Positions 45,968 through 56,490 are shown, numbered from the stretch's first letter. The stretch: DNA of 64,000 bases from Candidatus Krumholzibacteriota bacterium (GCA_029262065.1 JAJDAC010000048.1:217563-281562), one strand, 5' to 3'. Notes: generated by a model from the sequence alone, not told the origin. Numbers and translations are program-made.

Positions 45968-46795
45968 TTAGATCGTAGATTCTTCGTTTCCGAACTTCTT
46001 CTGAAGTTGCTGCGCGACCTCTTCCAGTAGCAGCGACGAAAATCGATCAAGGAACTCGATGACGTTGGTGAGTTCGCCAATAGCAGGCGGGGATGCGAGG
46101 CCACCGGTGTGAGCCACCCTGTTTCTATTCGAGGCCAATTGGTCAAGAAACGCCCTTGTTGCCGTTGCACATTCTCGAGTGCCAGTCTCTTCGAGTATGT
46201 CGCGCAGGGCTTGATCTCGCCCAAAGGAATCCCATTGAATCTCAATGGAGATTCTCCCAAAAAGCTTGGCTATGTTCTCTGCATTTAGTACGCCATGTCC
46301 CGTAGTGAAGCAGCTTGCATTCAACAAGAAGGTATCGCCCCCACTACATGTGGCGAGGTTGGCTGCCAATGCCTGAAAGTCATAAGACGTGTGGGCGAGC
46401 GGGCGCCGAATGCTCTGCAGGGCGATGCCAGTCCTGTAGACATTCTCCTCGGCCAACTTTGGGGGCAGACCATCGAACGAACCGCTAGCGGCATTGATTG
46501 CCTCTACCGCGAAGGTAAGAATGTCTCGCAAGTATTCCTCTAGAGCACCGTAGCACACGACGAAGAAAGCCCCGTAGGCAACGCCATCATTGGTGTTCCG
46601 GGAGTTCATGAACTCCTGTCCGAGTCGTTTCGAGCCGTCGTCGATCCCATTCCACATGAGCATCGGGCCCAGCCGCGGGCGAAGCCGGGTGGCAGCTGAC
46701 AAGAACATCGCAGTTTCTCGAACCTCGGCAACGATTGCTCTTGCCGTTGCAAGCGTCGGACGGGCCCGCTTCCGAAACTGATCAGAGATTTTCAC
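45968..46795 (-). CDS. HEPN-fold nuclease-like protein (MAE_28990/MAE_18760 type)
   Basis: 275 residues, mostly helical. The HEPN RNase motif R-x4-H is seen as RNRVAH at residues 224-229, after a helix QLASN. The central part (AYGAFFVVCYGALEEYLRDILTFAVEAIN) fits the family helix. Its start lies 14 nt inside the end of the DUF262 gene, so the two are translated together. HEPN RNases paired with DUF262 proteins occur in predicted defence or toxin-antitoxin loci. The pair here sits next to a tRNA and recombinase, fitting that reading. Activity is not proven. Confidence 0.78.
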   Translation of the reverse strand: MKISDQFRKRARPTLATARAIVAEVRETAMFLSAATRLRPRLGPMLMWNGIDDGSKRLGQEFMNSRNTNDGVAYGAFFVVCYGALEEYLRDILTFAVEAINAASGSFDGLPPKLAEENVYRTGIALQSIRRPLAHTSYDFQALAANLATCSGGDTFLLNASCFTTGHGVLNAENIAKLFGRISIEIQWDSFGRDQALRDILEETGTRECATATRAFLDQLASNRNRVAHTGGLASPPAIGELTNVIEFLDRFSSLLLEEVAQQLQKKFGNEESTI

Positions 46796-47909
46796 GAAAT
46801 ACTGCCTCGATTTTGTCTTGCCTCTCCTTAATCGCAGCGGCTGTGTTGGGGCGTCCCACGATTACTTCGTACTCCTCAGCGTTCTGGAGGAGTTTCATTA
46901 CTGCCGCGGAGATTCTTGCGCGCCGCTTGACAAGAAGAACTCCTCTGTCGCCGAGTCTGTCGAGCGCAACCATAACGGCATCGTAGAGAGGCTTCGACAG
47001 GCGCCAATCTGATTCAGGTTTGGTTCTAAAGGTCTCGTCGCCGAATATTTCGCGGGCGAGGCTCAGCCGCGAGAGGAACGCTTTGCGCAATTCGGCAATT
47101 TCGTCTTCAGTCGCGTTTTTTAGGTCCCTCATGCAAGCGTCTAGGATCGACCTGACTGACCCTTTCAACTTGGAGCGTCGCCTAAAGGCGAAGAACCGGA
47201 GCACTAGTTCACAGTCGCCCATGCGTTTGTACAACTTGTTCTCCCGAAGGCCTGCGTTTACCCGACCCGAGCGGATGTTGTCCTCGTAGGGGGGTATCTC
47301 CCATAGTTCGTTGAACAGCCGATCGCCCGCGAGATCTGTCAGGAGGTCATTGAATGGACCTGAATAGAGGCAGTTTCTCAGCTCTTGGGGGTTGAGATTC
47401 TGACCACCAGTGTTTAGGCGTTCGAACACGATTCGACGAACGTCATTGTCTTCGGCTTCGTCTCGACCAGACTCCACCAAGAGAATGGTGGCGGACACCC
47501 TTCGACGATCAAGGCCTCGGCAGATTCTTGGCGGACAATCCGCGTAGGTGCGGCCGTTGAGGGCATTCCACGTCTCAAGTCCCCTGAGTGTCAGGCGATT
47601 TTCGTAAAACTCGACGATTGTGCTCAGGCGCTGCTGGCCGTCCATCACTTCATACCTGTTCAAATCGTATTCGAACAGGAACACTGGCGGAATCGGAATG
47701 TTCATGAGCAACGACTCGATCAACCGCGACTTCTTCTTTGCGTCCCAGACTAGCCGGCGTTGGTATTCCGGGTGAAGGTTTATCCAGTTCTTTCCGTTCA
47801 CGAAGTCCAGGATCTGTGGGAGCAGGAAATCGTTTCGTTCCTGGGCCAGCCGGTATCGGCCAGAGTCGTAGAGTTCTTCGATTTCTCGGTCGGTTAGTTT
47901 GTTGGCCAT
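46782..47909 (-). CDS. DUF262 (GmrSD-like/ParB-fold) protein
   Basis: 375 residues. Motifs LHPEYQRRLVWDAKKKSRLIESLLMNIPIPPVFLFE, then YEVMDGQQRLSTI (DGQQR at 90-94), and FERLNTGGQNLNPQELRNCLY define the DUF262 domain, a ParB/Srx-fold NTP-utilising domain found in GmrSD type IV restriction and in other conflict systems. The C-terminus lacks the DUF1524 HNH nuclease of GmrD, so the HEPN partner may supply the nuclease. It starts the operon, 180 nt from the HTH gene. Confidence 0.88.
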   Translation of the reverse strand: MANKLTDREIEELYDSGRYRLAQERNDFLLPQILDFVNGKNWINLHPEYQRRLVWDAKKKSRLIESLLMNIPIPPVFLFEYDLNRYEVMDGQQRLSTIVEFYENRLTLRGLETWNALNGRTYADCPPRICRGLDRRRVSATILLVESGRDEAEDNDVRRIVFERLNTGGQNLNPQELRNCLYSGPFNDLLTDLAGDRLFNELWEIPPYEDNIRSGRVNAGLRENKLYKRMGDCELVLRFFAFRRRSKLKGSVRSILDACMRDLKNATEDEIAELRKAFLSRLSLAREIFGDETFRTKPESDWRLSKPLYDAVMVALDRLGDRGVLLVKRRARISAAVMKLLQNAEEYEVIVGRPNTAAAIKERQDKIEAVFRENL

Positions 47910-48088
47910 TCAGCTCTCCTCATCGTCATGTTGACGCGTCCTTCTTGGGCAGCATCGCGCTCGTCAGTCGTCAACTTGTGAAACATCAGCGTTTGCCCTC
48001 AAGCGGGTGTTGAGGCGTGTCCATGACCGTTTCAGCCGACAAGGGGCTGTCTAACGACGATGGACCGGACTCGGCAACGGAGACGGGG

Positions 48089-48474
48089 TCAGCAGTCAGA
48101 AGACGTCGAAGCCGAGAATTGATCGTTCCACTCTATGCTCCTGGAGATCCTGCGATAGCTCTTCTCGCTCTTGGAACATGTGCTTTCTACTCCCACTAGG
48201 AGGCGATTCTGGAAGGCCGGGCACAACCAGCGCAGCTCCATGATCTGCGTGACCCTTGCACGCGTCAACCCCAGTCGACGGGCGATTTCAGCTTGGTTTT
48301 CGATTTCGCCCCGCTCGATCATCCCATTCCACTGATGGGCGAGGGCTAGGAGTCGCGTGACGCGGGGAACCTCAGTGTTCTTGTCCGCGGCTGGTGTATG
48401 CACACGCGAAGGGTCCTTGACCCGCCGTGACTTCAGCCCCGCCCGTAGCCGTACTTCAGTCCCCTCGGTTTCCC

Positions 48475-48478
<4 letters not shown>
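48089..48478 (-). CDS. Helix-turn-helix protein downstream of the recombinase
   Basis: 129 residues. The core RVTRLLALAHQWNGMIERGEIENQAEIARRLGLTRARVTQIMELRWLCP is a lambda-like or sigma-region-4-like HTH commonly encoded beside this recombinase type. The ATG overlaps the recombinase stop (ATGA). The C-terminal ~40 residues (SKSEKSYRRISRSIEWND) are unlike the usual ending and may be frameshifted or degraded. Probably a regulator or directionality factor. Confidence 0.75.
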
Positions 48479-50023
<1,545 letters not shown>

Positions 50024-50043
<20 letters not shown>

Positions 50044-50185
50044 CGTTGCTCTTCTTGATTTGGAGGTCTTGGCGAAGCAGTCTCAGCTCGGTGGCGATCT
50101 CCTGTAGGGCCATCACGATGTCGGGGATGTCCTTCTCGATGACCGTGCGACCCATGCGTGTTTCATGGAAGGCGACGTCGTTCAT
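50024..50185 (-). CDS. 53-residue protein in recombinase cassette
   Basis: ATG at 50185 with GGGAG 8 nt upstream. The sequence begins MNDVAFHETRMGRTVIEKDI and continues with a helical stretch ending KKSNDGSPRD. Both ends overlap neighbours: ATGA with the DUF2924 gene and 20 nt with the recombinase, so it is very likely translated. I recognise no family; the helical, Leu-rich part (MALQEIATELRLLRQDL) suggests a small coil that may contact the recombinase. Confidence 0.7.
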
Positions 50186-50736
50186 CGCGGTGCTCCCTTC
50201 GCGTCGACCAGCCCGAAGAAACGTTTTCCATTCCAGTTCGTGCCGGTAATCTCGCGAGCGACTCCGGAGAGTGAGCGGAACACTCGGCCCTGGTACTCGA
50301 TACCTTGGTCAATGACGGTGACTTGGTGCAGGTCGCCTGCGTACTCGCGACTCAGCATCGTTCCGGGTCGAAGCTCTGATGGCCTGCTGGGTCTAAGAGT
50401 CACGACGTGGGCTGTCTGCGGTTGTCGAGGAGGGAGGAAGCGAGCGTCGAATGGTTCGATCGATTCTGCGATCTCCTCCAGGCGTCGCTTTGTGTCTTCG
50501 CTGAGCCCGCCCCACTTGAGTTCTTGGACCCGCCAAGCGAGCCGACGGAAGAGCTGCTGCTTGTGCTTGGACTTGGTCGGGAACCCATACAGCTCCAGGT
50601 GCTTCTCACGGAGCTGGGAGACCGTCATTTCCTTCAACTCGTTCAGTTGTCGGAGCACCGATCCGTCCCGATCTTCGTACAGCTTGCGGGGGTCGGGACA
50701 CACGGCTGGGTTCGTGGTTGGGGGTGACTTTCTCAT
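50182..50736 (-). CDS. DUF2924 family protein
   Basis: 184 residues from ATG 50736 with AAGGAG 7 nt upstream (the frame extends to 50811 without a ribosome site). The domain starts LRQLNELKEMTVSQLREKHLELYGFPTKSKHKQQLFRRLAWRVQELKWGGLS and ends YQGRVFRSLSGVAREITGTNWNGKRFFGL, the typical DUF2924 blocks. It is commonly the gene before a large serine recombinase in phage-like elements; its role is unknown. First gene of a four-gene overlapping string (DUF2924, 53-residue ORF, recombinase, HTH). Confidence 0.88.
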   Translation of the reverse strand: MRKSPPTTNPAVCPDPRKLYEDRDGSVLRQLNELKEMTVSQLREKHLELYGFPTKSKHKQQLFRRLAWRVQELKWGGLSEDTKRRLEEIAESIEPFDARFLPPRQPQTAHVVTLRPSRPSELRPGTMLSREYAGDLHQVTVIDQGIEYQGRVFRSLSGVAREITGTNWNGKRFFGLVDAKGAPR

Positions 50737-51175
50737 TTTGATCTCCTTGCGGTGCGTCTTCAATCCGTTAACCGGCTGGAGATTAATCACTTGAGTGGCT
50801 GTGAACATCAAGTCGAGTCTGAAGGGCTTTGGTGGGCTTGCTTAGGTCGAGTCTTGGGTCCTATGCCGCTCCCGGTGAGACGCAAATAGGCCGTGGCGAA
50901 CAACTTAGCTAGGTCCCGGTCAGGCTTGTTCGTTGTTCCCCAATTCATCTGCATTCCAATTGCACCTCTGGTTCAGGATTTCGTGGCTTCTGGCGTCTAT
51001 CTCTACATACCGGACCGAGCAGGAAACCGAGCCAGATCACCCTGCGCGTTCTTGCTAGAGCGGCGTGCAATGGCTACGCTTCGGGCGAACGTGAAAGTCG
51101 AATCAGTGTGTCCCGGTCTGAAACTCTCCCCGGTTCAAGCCGGCCGCTGCCAGTAGCAAAGAATGGGGGGAATCA
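50737..51175. other. Divergent control region of the mobile element
   Basis: 439 nt between the leftward recombinase string and the rightward phage-type genes. An open frame from a GTG at 50893 to 51156 (87 residues) exists but has no ribosome site or known motif, so I do not call it. Promoters for both directions must lie here; I see no convincing -35/-10 pair. Confidence 0.5.
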
Positions 51176-52273
51176 ATGTCCAAGGAGAAACACGGCGCCC
51201 GACCCTGGGTCGGAGCGTCCGACCGCGTCGTCAAGGGCGGCTTCGAGCGGGGACTGTCCAGCAGCCCGACAGCTCGGGAGGCGTTGGGAATCGGTCCCGT
51301 AGAACCAACGCCAAGAAGTGGCTTGCTCGGTGGTCTCGGAGACCAGGTCAGGATTGGATACGTTCCACGGAAGAAAAGGGTGAAGCGAACCAGGCAGCCG
51401 GAAGTGGCTTTCGGACCTCCTTGGATTACCGGGTTCCTTTTGTACGACGGCCGCCACCCCGCACTCGCCGAGTACTTTCGGTACAATCGTCGAATGCTCG
51501 GCCAGGCAGCAGGCAGTGAGATCTTGTTGGTTGGCATCGGTCACCCGAGCCACGTCGATGAAGTATTCCGAGAGCTTGCACCCGATGAGGTGGTGCGCGA
51601 TTTCGAGGGCCGGTTTACCGAAATCTATGACAAGCTGGTCCAGAAACTCGACGGGCGCACCGACGTGGGAATCGACGGTACGGAGGAGCTTGCGCAGATC
51701 CTCGGCGTGAAGCGCGATCAGCTTCCGTCCCTACACTTCGTTTCCTATCCGCGGTCGGACGAAGATGTCAATATTCGAATCCCGCCAAGCCTTGTTGACT
51801 CCGCGGCCAAGTTGCGTCTGGTGACGGATGTGCTGTTGCCAGCGTTCGAGCAGATTTGTCGCGATAGTCCGTTCCGTGATGGGGTCTCGAACAAGCAAGT
51901 GATGGAGGCCTTCCGTCCGAGCGCCCTTTCGATCGAAAGGGAACTCCAGCGGCTGGCGCCATCCGATGTACCGACGACTCGCGATGGGTGGCAGCGGTTT
52001 CCGGCGATCGGCGATGTTCAGTATCATGAGCGCAATCAGCTACTCGTGGTTGATGGGCGAGAGTACCGGCTCCAGACAGAAGGACGTGCACGCGTGGTCG
52101 AGGTACTCCTAGCGGCCAGTCAATCGGGCAATGGCGCCGTCAAGCATCAGCAATTGATGCAAGAGGCAGACCTTCGCTTTGAGAAGATTCAGGATGTGTT
52201 CAAGGGCCATCCGTTGATGAAAGACGGAGTTCTCCGGGCTCGTACAAGGGGTTACTGGAGTATTTGCGTGTAG
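51176..52273 (+). CDS. Unknown protein with possible winged-helix C-terminus, first gene of phage-type module
   Basis: 365 residues, ATG preceded by GGGGGGAA. The first ~80 residues are Gly/Arg-rich and likely disordered. The last ~90 residues (GREYRLQTEGRARVVEVLLAAS, GNGAVKHQQLMQEADLRFEKIQDVFKGHPLMKDGVLRARTRGYW) resemble a small winged-helix or DNA-binding unit seen at the C-terminus of some phage and planctomycete proteins (memory-based impression). The middle part is not recognised. Position suggests a regulator or replication factor. Confidence 0.65.
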   Translation: MSKEKHGARPWVGASDRVVKGGFERGLSSSPTAREALGIGPVEPTPRSGLLGGLGDQVRIGYVPRKKRVKRTRQPEVAFGPPWITGFLLYDGRHPALAEYFRYNRRMLGQAAGSEILLVGIGHPSHVDEVFRELAPDEVVRDFEGRFTEIYDKLVQKLDGRTDVGIDGTEELAQILGVKRDQLPSLHFVSYPRSDEDVNIRIPPSLVDSAAKLRLVTDVLLPAFEQICRDSPFRDGVSNKQVMEAFRPSALSIERELQRLAPSDVPTTRDGWQRFPAIGDVQYHERNQLLVVDGREYRLQTEGRARVVEVLLAASQSGNGAVKHQQLMQEADLRFEKIQDVFKGHPLMKDGVLRARTRGYWSICV

Positions 52274-52496
52274 CCTGGTTCAGGACATTGGCGTCGATTC
52301 AGGGCGGGGTTCGTTGGACCTCGTCCTCTTTTTTTGTCACTTCCACGATTTTCCACCAGAGCCTCCACCCGGTTCCACTTCCGAGCAAATAGACAATTCA
52401 ACGGACTTGGGAATCTCACGAGAATGTTTCGGTGGGCCCCCTGGTGTCGTACTGCCCCAAGTCCCATCGGGGGGCCCCTAGGATTAGGGGCAGGGC

Positions 52497-53063
52497 ATGG
52501 GGCAAATCCCAACTGACGTTGAGCCCTATCTGACTCGGCTCGTTCGTTCGGTAGCAGCAGGTCTGATACGCGGTCCTGGGTTTCACCCCCAAGACGTCCA
52601 CGACCTCGAACAAGACCTTCACGCCGACATGCTTGATCGTTGGTCGAGTTTCGATGCGTCAAAGTCATCGCCACGTACTTTCGCGGATCGAGTCGTTCGG
52701 CATCGGGCTAGTCGACTGATTCAGTATCAGTTCGCGCAGTGCCGAAACCCGTTTCGGATCGCCGGAAGTGTCGAGCAGTTGGAAGATGCTGCGGACTCGC
52801 AGCGACGCGTGGGGACGGTGCGCGACTACCTCAGGGCAACTGGATCAGACGTCTCTGCGTCAGTAGCGCTTCAGATCGATCTCGAGAAAGCCATGGAGTT
52901 GCTGCCACCTGAAGTTCGAGAGGTGTGTTACCTCCGAGGCAGCGGGCTGACGATTCGCGAGGTGGCGACTGAAGCCAACATCTCACCGCGAACCGTGAAT
53001 CGGGCAATTTCGTCTGCGCGGAATCGGCTCCGAGATCTTGGGCTAGATGATTACTTGAAGTGA
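52497..53063 (+). CDS. Phage-type sigma-70-like factor
   Basis: 188 residues, ATG overlapping a GGGGCAGGGCATGGGG leader. Region 2-like HPQDVHDLEQDLHADMLDRWSSFDASKSSPRTFADRVVRHRASRLI and region 4 AMELLPPEVREVCYLRGSGLTIREVATEANISPRTVNRAISSARNRL, a clear helix-turn-helix, identify it. Likely drives the downstream phage genes. Distinct in sequence from the chromosomal sigma factor at 29271. Confidence 0.85.
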   Translation: MGQIPTDVEPYLTRLVRSVAAGLIRGPGFHPQDVHDLEQDLHADMLDRWSSFDASKSSPRTFADRVVRHRASRLIQYQFAQCRNPFRIAGSVEQLEDAADSQRRVGTVRDYLRATGSDVSASVALQIDLEKAMELLPPEVREVCYLRGSGLTIREVATEANISPRTVNRAISSARNRLRDLGLDDYLK

Positions 53064-53126
53064 CGCAGTTCTTCGTGGGATCCGGTATGTAACAGGTAGA
53101 TAGACTCCAGACTCCGAGGTGTTTGA

Positions 53127-53420
53127 TTGCGCACGTTTCGTTTTCGACCGGAAGTCGACTTTGATGGCGTTCAGTCCTCCGCCTTGTTGGCCACCCTGGC
53201 GGCGGAGGCCATTCATGGACGTACCTGTGTCCGCCTGCACGCGAGGTATCGGATTGACTCCGAGTCGCGGCGTTTGCATTGCGATACCGAAACGCCCGTC
53301 GGCGAGACCCTAGCCAGCGTATTTACCCTCTTGGCTAGCAGGACGCTGGGTGAGGATGCGTTCGTGATTGAGTCGCTCGAAGGAAAGCCTACGGGCCACG
53401 GAGGGAATCATGGGAGCTGA
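53127..53420 (+). CDS. Small phage-type protein of unknown function
   Basis: 97 residues from a TTG start with GAGG 7 nt upstream. It has a beta-rich pattern (FDGVQSSALLATLAAEAIHGRTCVRLHARYRIDSESRRLHC). It overlaps the next gene by 11 nt, which supports translation. Not recognised; small acidic-basic proteins at this position often act with recombination proteins. Confidence 0.6.
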   Translation: MRTFRFRPEVDFDGVQSSALLATLAAEAIHGRTCVRLHARYRIDSESRRLHCDTETPVGETLASVFTLLASRTLGEDAFVIESLEGKPTGHGGNHGS

Positions 53421-54336
53421 TCGCGAGGTGGGTCCCTTTCGGAAAGCCGCGAGCCGAAACAAGCGAGCGAAGATCTTCCTCTGGGGCGATTCAGGCGTTG
53501 GCAAGACTACGCTCGGTTTGCAGTTCCCTGGAATCGTGATCCTGGACTTGGAGGGTGGTACTGACCTATACGGTGACAGCTTTTGCTTCGACGTACTTCA
53601 GGCTTCCACCGCCGATGAGGTCATGCGTGGCGTCGACTGGTTGTGCACCGGAAGTCATGGCTACAAGACCCTGATGGTCGATCCGATTACCGTCTACTGG
53701 GACGCGCTCCAGTACAAGTGGAGCGACATCTTTCTGAAGCGAAACCAGGGCAGCAAAGGGTTCAAACACGAGTTCTACGACCTGCAGCCGCGCGACTGGA
53801 TGACCTTGAAGGCCGAGTTCAAGGAACTGATTCGAAAGCTCATCTCCCTCGACATGAACGTCATCGTCACAGCCCGCCAGAAGGCGCTGTACGCGGACAG
53901 CGGCTTCATGAAGAAGATCGGCGAGACCTTCGACGGGGAGAAGAGTCTCCCGTACCTGTTCGACACCATCGTTCGGATGTACCGCGACGAGAAGGGCCGC
54001 TTCGTAGGTGAGTGTCTGAAAGACCGCGCGAACAAGCTGCCGAGGGGCGAATTCGAATGCAGTTTTCAAGTCTTCGACGCTGCATACGGGCTCTCTGGGC
54101 GAGAACCCGTTACTTCGCTCTCTGGCGCCGCTGACAGCGAGCAGCGGGCCCGCATTCAGGAGGCTTGCCGTCTGCTGCGTGTTTCGGACGCCAACCTCAA
54201 TCGTCGGCTCGCAGACTACGGCGCGAAATCGATCGATGAACTGTCAGCTGATGCCGCGGCGACGATCATAAAGAAGCTCGAGGTTGCATTGCGCAGTAGT
54301 TCGCAAGGAGATCTGGGCGGAAGTCAGGAGATCTGA
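53410..54336 (+). CDS. RecA-like AAA ATPase (Sak4-type recombination protein)
   Basis: 308 residues from the ATG at 53410 (GGAGG upstream; the longer frame from 53368 is less likely). Walker A is LWGDSGVGKTTLGLQFPG, then ILDLEGGTDLYG, Walker B-like KTLMVDPIT, and LDMNVIVTARQKALYADSGFMKKIGETFDGEKSLPYLFD typical of phage AAA_24/Sak4 proteins. Such ATPases anneal or pair single-stranded DNA. It is followed directly by an SSB-like gene (TGATG overlap), the classic phage recombination pairing. Confidence 0.82.
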   Translation: MGADREVGPFRKAASRNKRAKIFLWGDSGVGKTTLGLQFPGIVILDLEGGTDLYGDSFCFDVLQASTADEVMRGVDWLCTGSHGYKTLMVDPITVYWDALQYKWSDIFLKRNQGSKGFKHEFYDLQPRDWMTLKAEFKELIRKLISLDMNVIVTARQKALYADSGFMKKIGETFDGEKSLPYLFDTIVRMYRDEKGRFVGECLKDRANKLPRGEFECSFQVFDAAYGLSGREPVTSLSGAADSEQRARIQEACRLLRVSDANLNRRLADYGAKSIDELSADAAATIIKKLEVALRSSSQGDLGGSQEI

Positions 54337-54752
54337 TGGTGAGAGTAGACCTGGGTTCCATCGAGAGCCCTCAGGATCGGCAGCCGGTGCCCGCGGGGAC
54401 TTACTACTGCGAGCTGGAGGCCATCGAAGAGCGGCGTACCAAGTCCGGGGACGATCTGTGGTCACTACGATGGATCATTCAAACTGGACCGTACGAGGGG
54501 CGCGCTCTGTGGGACAGCGTGGCATTCAGCGAAGCAGCTCTGCCAAAAGTGAAGATCCTTTGTACCGCACTCGGTGTTGGCGAAGGTGGGGAGGTAGAAC
54601 TCAGACCGGATGTCCTGATCGGCCGGCGCTGCTACGTCAGGGTGTACATCGAGACACAGACCTACGGAGGTGGACCGCCTCGTAATCGAGTGCCTTTCGA
54701 TGGTTATGCTACGCAATCCGACAATGGAGGCGGGAATGACATCCCGTTCTAA
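54336..54752 (+). CDS. DUF669/SSB-like single-strand DNA-binding protein
   Basis: 138 residues. PAGTYYCELEAIEERRTKSGDDLWSLRWIIQTGPYEGRALWDSVAFSEAALPK is DUF669-like, with an OB-type pattern. The last residues are GGGNDIPF, matching the acidic -DIPF tip that SSB proteins use to recruit partner enzymes. Its start overlaps the ATPase stop by 1 nt. Likely coats ssDNA in phage replication with the Sak4-type protein. Confidence 0.78.
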   Translation: MVRVDLGSIESPQDRQPVPAGTYYCELEAIEERRTKSGDDLWSLRWIIQTGPYEGRALWDSVAFSEAALPKVKILCTALGVGEGGEVELRPDVLIGRRCYVRVYIETQTYGGGPPRNRVPFDGYATQSDNGGGNDIPF

Positions 54753-56289
54753 ATTCGCGGAGATATTCATAAACGAACGGCAGTTGCGTGACGTTATCCC
54801 CGACGCGTGGACGGTCTTGTACGAGGCGAATCGTCCACCGCAGGTGTTCAGGTTCTCCGGTCAGATCGCGCGCCTCAAGAGGGTTGGCGCGAGTGTTCGC
54901 ATCGAGGTCGTAGAAGAGCCCTCCATGTTTGGAATGCTCGTCAGGGCTGCGGACTGGAAACGAACTACCTTAGGCGGTCCAAAGGACGCGAAGCCACCCA
55001 AGGACCTAGTACGAGACATGATCGCGAACCCGGATTCTGGGCTTCCCGAGCTCGTGGGCCTGGTCGAGGCCCCGATCTTCGACCCCGCTGGCAAGCTGAT
55101 CGCGACCCCTGGATATCATGCTGAGTCAGGCCTGTACTTGGCTGCCGACCCGGAACTAGAGGTCCAGCCGGTACCCCTCGAGCCTTCCGCCAGCGAGGTG
55201 GCGTCAGCTCGAACGCTTCTCCTCGAGGACTTGCTCCTCGACTTCCCGTTCGCGAGCGACTCGGATCGGGCGCATGCCCTGGCCGCTTTGCTCCAGCCGT
55301 TCGTTCGGCGCATGATCGCTGGACCAACGCCCATCTATCTGGCCGAGGCTCCAACGCCGGGCTCGGGCAAGAGCCTCTGGGCTGACCTGGTCTCCATCGT
55401 CTCGCGTGGGAGATCCTGCGAGGCGACTACCGTTTCGAATAGCGAGAACGAGCTCCGTAAGAAGATCACTTCACTGCTGCTTAAGGGTACCGATCTGATT
55501 CTCATCGACAATGTGACGTGTTCCCTCGACTCGGGTCAGCTCGCGGCTGCCATAACAGCGGAGACCTGGTCCGATCGGTTGTTGGGTCGTTCCCGCATTG
55601 TTGATGCTCCAAACACGGCGACGTGGATCATCACTGCCAACAACCCTCGTGTATCGCTGGAAATCGCTCGTCGAAGCGTTCGGATTCGGATCGACTCGGG
55701 GAGCGAGAGACCGTGGCGACGGACAGCATTCAAGCACGATCCGATCCGAGAATGGGCACGTGAACACCGCGCTCGACTCGTCCACGCCTGCTTGGTCCTG
55801 ATCCAGAGCTGGATCGCCGCAGGTATGCCCGCGGGATCAACGAGCCTTGGCTCCTTCGAACGATGGGCGTCCGTCCTCGGCGGAATCCTAGAGCATGTTG
55901 AAGTCCCTGGATTCTTGGCCAATACGGCTGAATTCTACGAGACAGCGGACGACGAGGGCAGAGAGTGGCGGGCTTTCGTTGAGGCATGGCGGCACCGATA
56001 CCAGGGCGAGTGGGTCAGTGCGACGGAGCTGCGGGATCTAGCAGAGCGGACTGGACTTCTGGGGTTCGCGTTGGGTGATCGCAAACCTCACTCTCAACGG
56101 GTCAGACTCGGAAAGGCCTTGAACACTCAACGGGACCGGCGCTTCGGCAATTGGAAACTCCTCGTCGGCGCGGACTCACACACCAAGACAACCAAATACC
56201 GTCTAGGTGAAGCCGATCCCACGTCGTTGAGGATTGTCGACCCGGGAGAGGGAATGCGGGGTGTGCGGGATGTTGCGGGAATCCACTGA
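54736..56289 (+). CDS. Phage-type replication ATPase/helicase
   Basis: 517 residues from ATG 54736 (GGAGGCGGGA upstream), overlapping the SSB-like gene by 17 nt. Walker A is LAEAPTPGSGKSLWADLV, followed by LKGTDLILIDNVT as Walker B and WIITANNPRVSLEIARRSVRIRID for sensor/arginine finger. This resembles the C-terminal helicase domain of phage/plasmid primase-helicases, but no primase domain is seen at the N-terminus (~200 residues, beta-rich). The C-terminal ~120 residues carry a winged-helix-like end (WVSATELRDLAERTGLL). Confidence 0.78.
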   Translation: MTSRSKFAEIFINERQLRDVIPDAWTVLYEANRPPQVFRFSGQIARLKRVGASVRIEVVEEPSMFGMLVRAADWKRTTLGGPKDAKPPKDLVRDMIANPDSGLPELVGLVEAPIFDPAGKLIATPGYHAESGLYLAADPELEVQPVPLEPSASEVASARTLLLEDLLLDFPFASDSDRAHALAALLQPFVRRMIAGPTPIYLAEAPTPGSGKSLWADLVSIVSRGRSCEATTVSNSENELRKKITSLLLKGTDLILIDNVTCSLDSGQLAAAITAETWSDRLLGRSRIVDAPNTATWIITANNPRVSLEIARRSVRIRIDSGSERPWRRTAFKHDPIREWAREHRARLVHACLVLIQSWIAAGMPAGSTSLGSFERWASVLGGILEHVEVPGFLANTAEFYETADDEGREWRAFVEAWRHRYQGEWVSATELRDLAERTGLLGFALGDRKPHSQRVRLGKALNTQRDRRFGNWKLLVGADSHTKTTKYRLGEADPTSLRIVDPGEGMRGVRDVAGIH

Positions 56290-56361
56290 ACGCGTTGAAA
56301 AGTTATTCGCGTGTGTTCCCACGGTGGTAGAGCCTCCCCGCGACTCCCCGCATACCCCGCA
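56255..56361. repeat. 15-bp inverted repeat at the end of the helicase gene
   Basis: TGCGGGGTGTGCGGG (56255-56269) is matched at 14 of 15 positions by the reverse complement of 56347-56361. The arms are 77 nt apart, one within the last codons of the helicase gene, the other in the gap before the ParB-methyltransferase gene. Could act as origin, terminator or attenuator; G-rich composition makes chance possible. Confidence 0.55.
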
Positions 56362-56490
56362 CCTGAGGGGCCGTAGGTACTTCCTGGGCCTTTCGCTTAC
56401 GGGTCACCGGGGGCGCAGTATTTCGCTAGTGCTGGCGTTCCAAATTGCGTTGTACGGGGGCCTTCTTTGAAGCCGAAGGCGCAGGCAAGG

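Noticed and set aside
45934..46260. N-terminal part of the RES-like open frame
   Set aside because: It lies out of register within the well-supported HEPN gene and shows no RES motifs.
50893..51156. 87-residue GTG ORF before the phage module
   Set aside because: No ribosome site, no motif and unusual composition; left as part of the control region.
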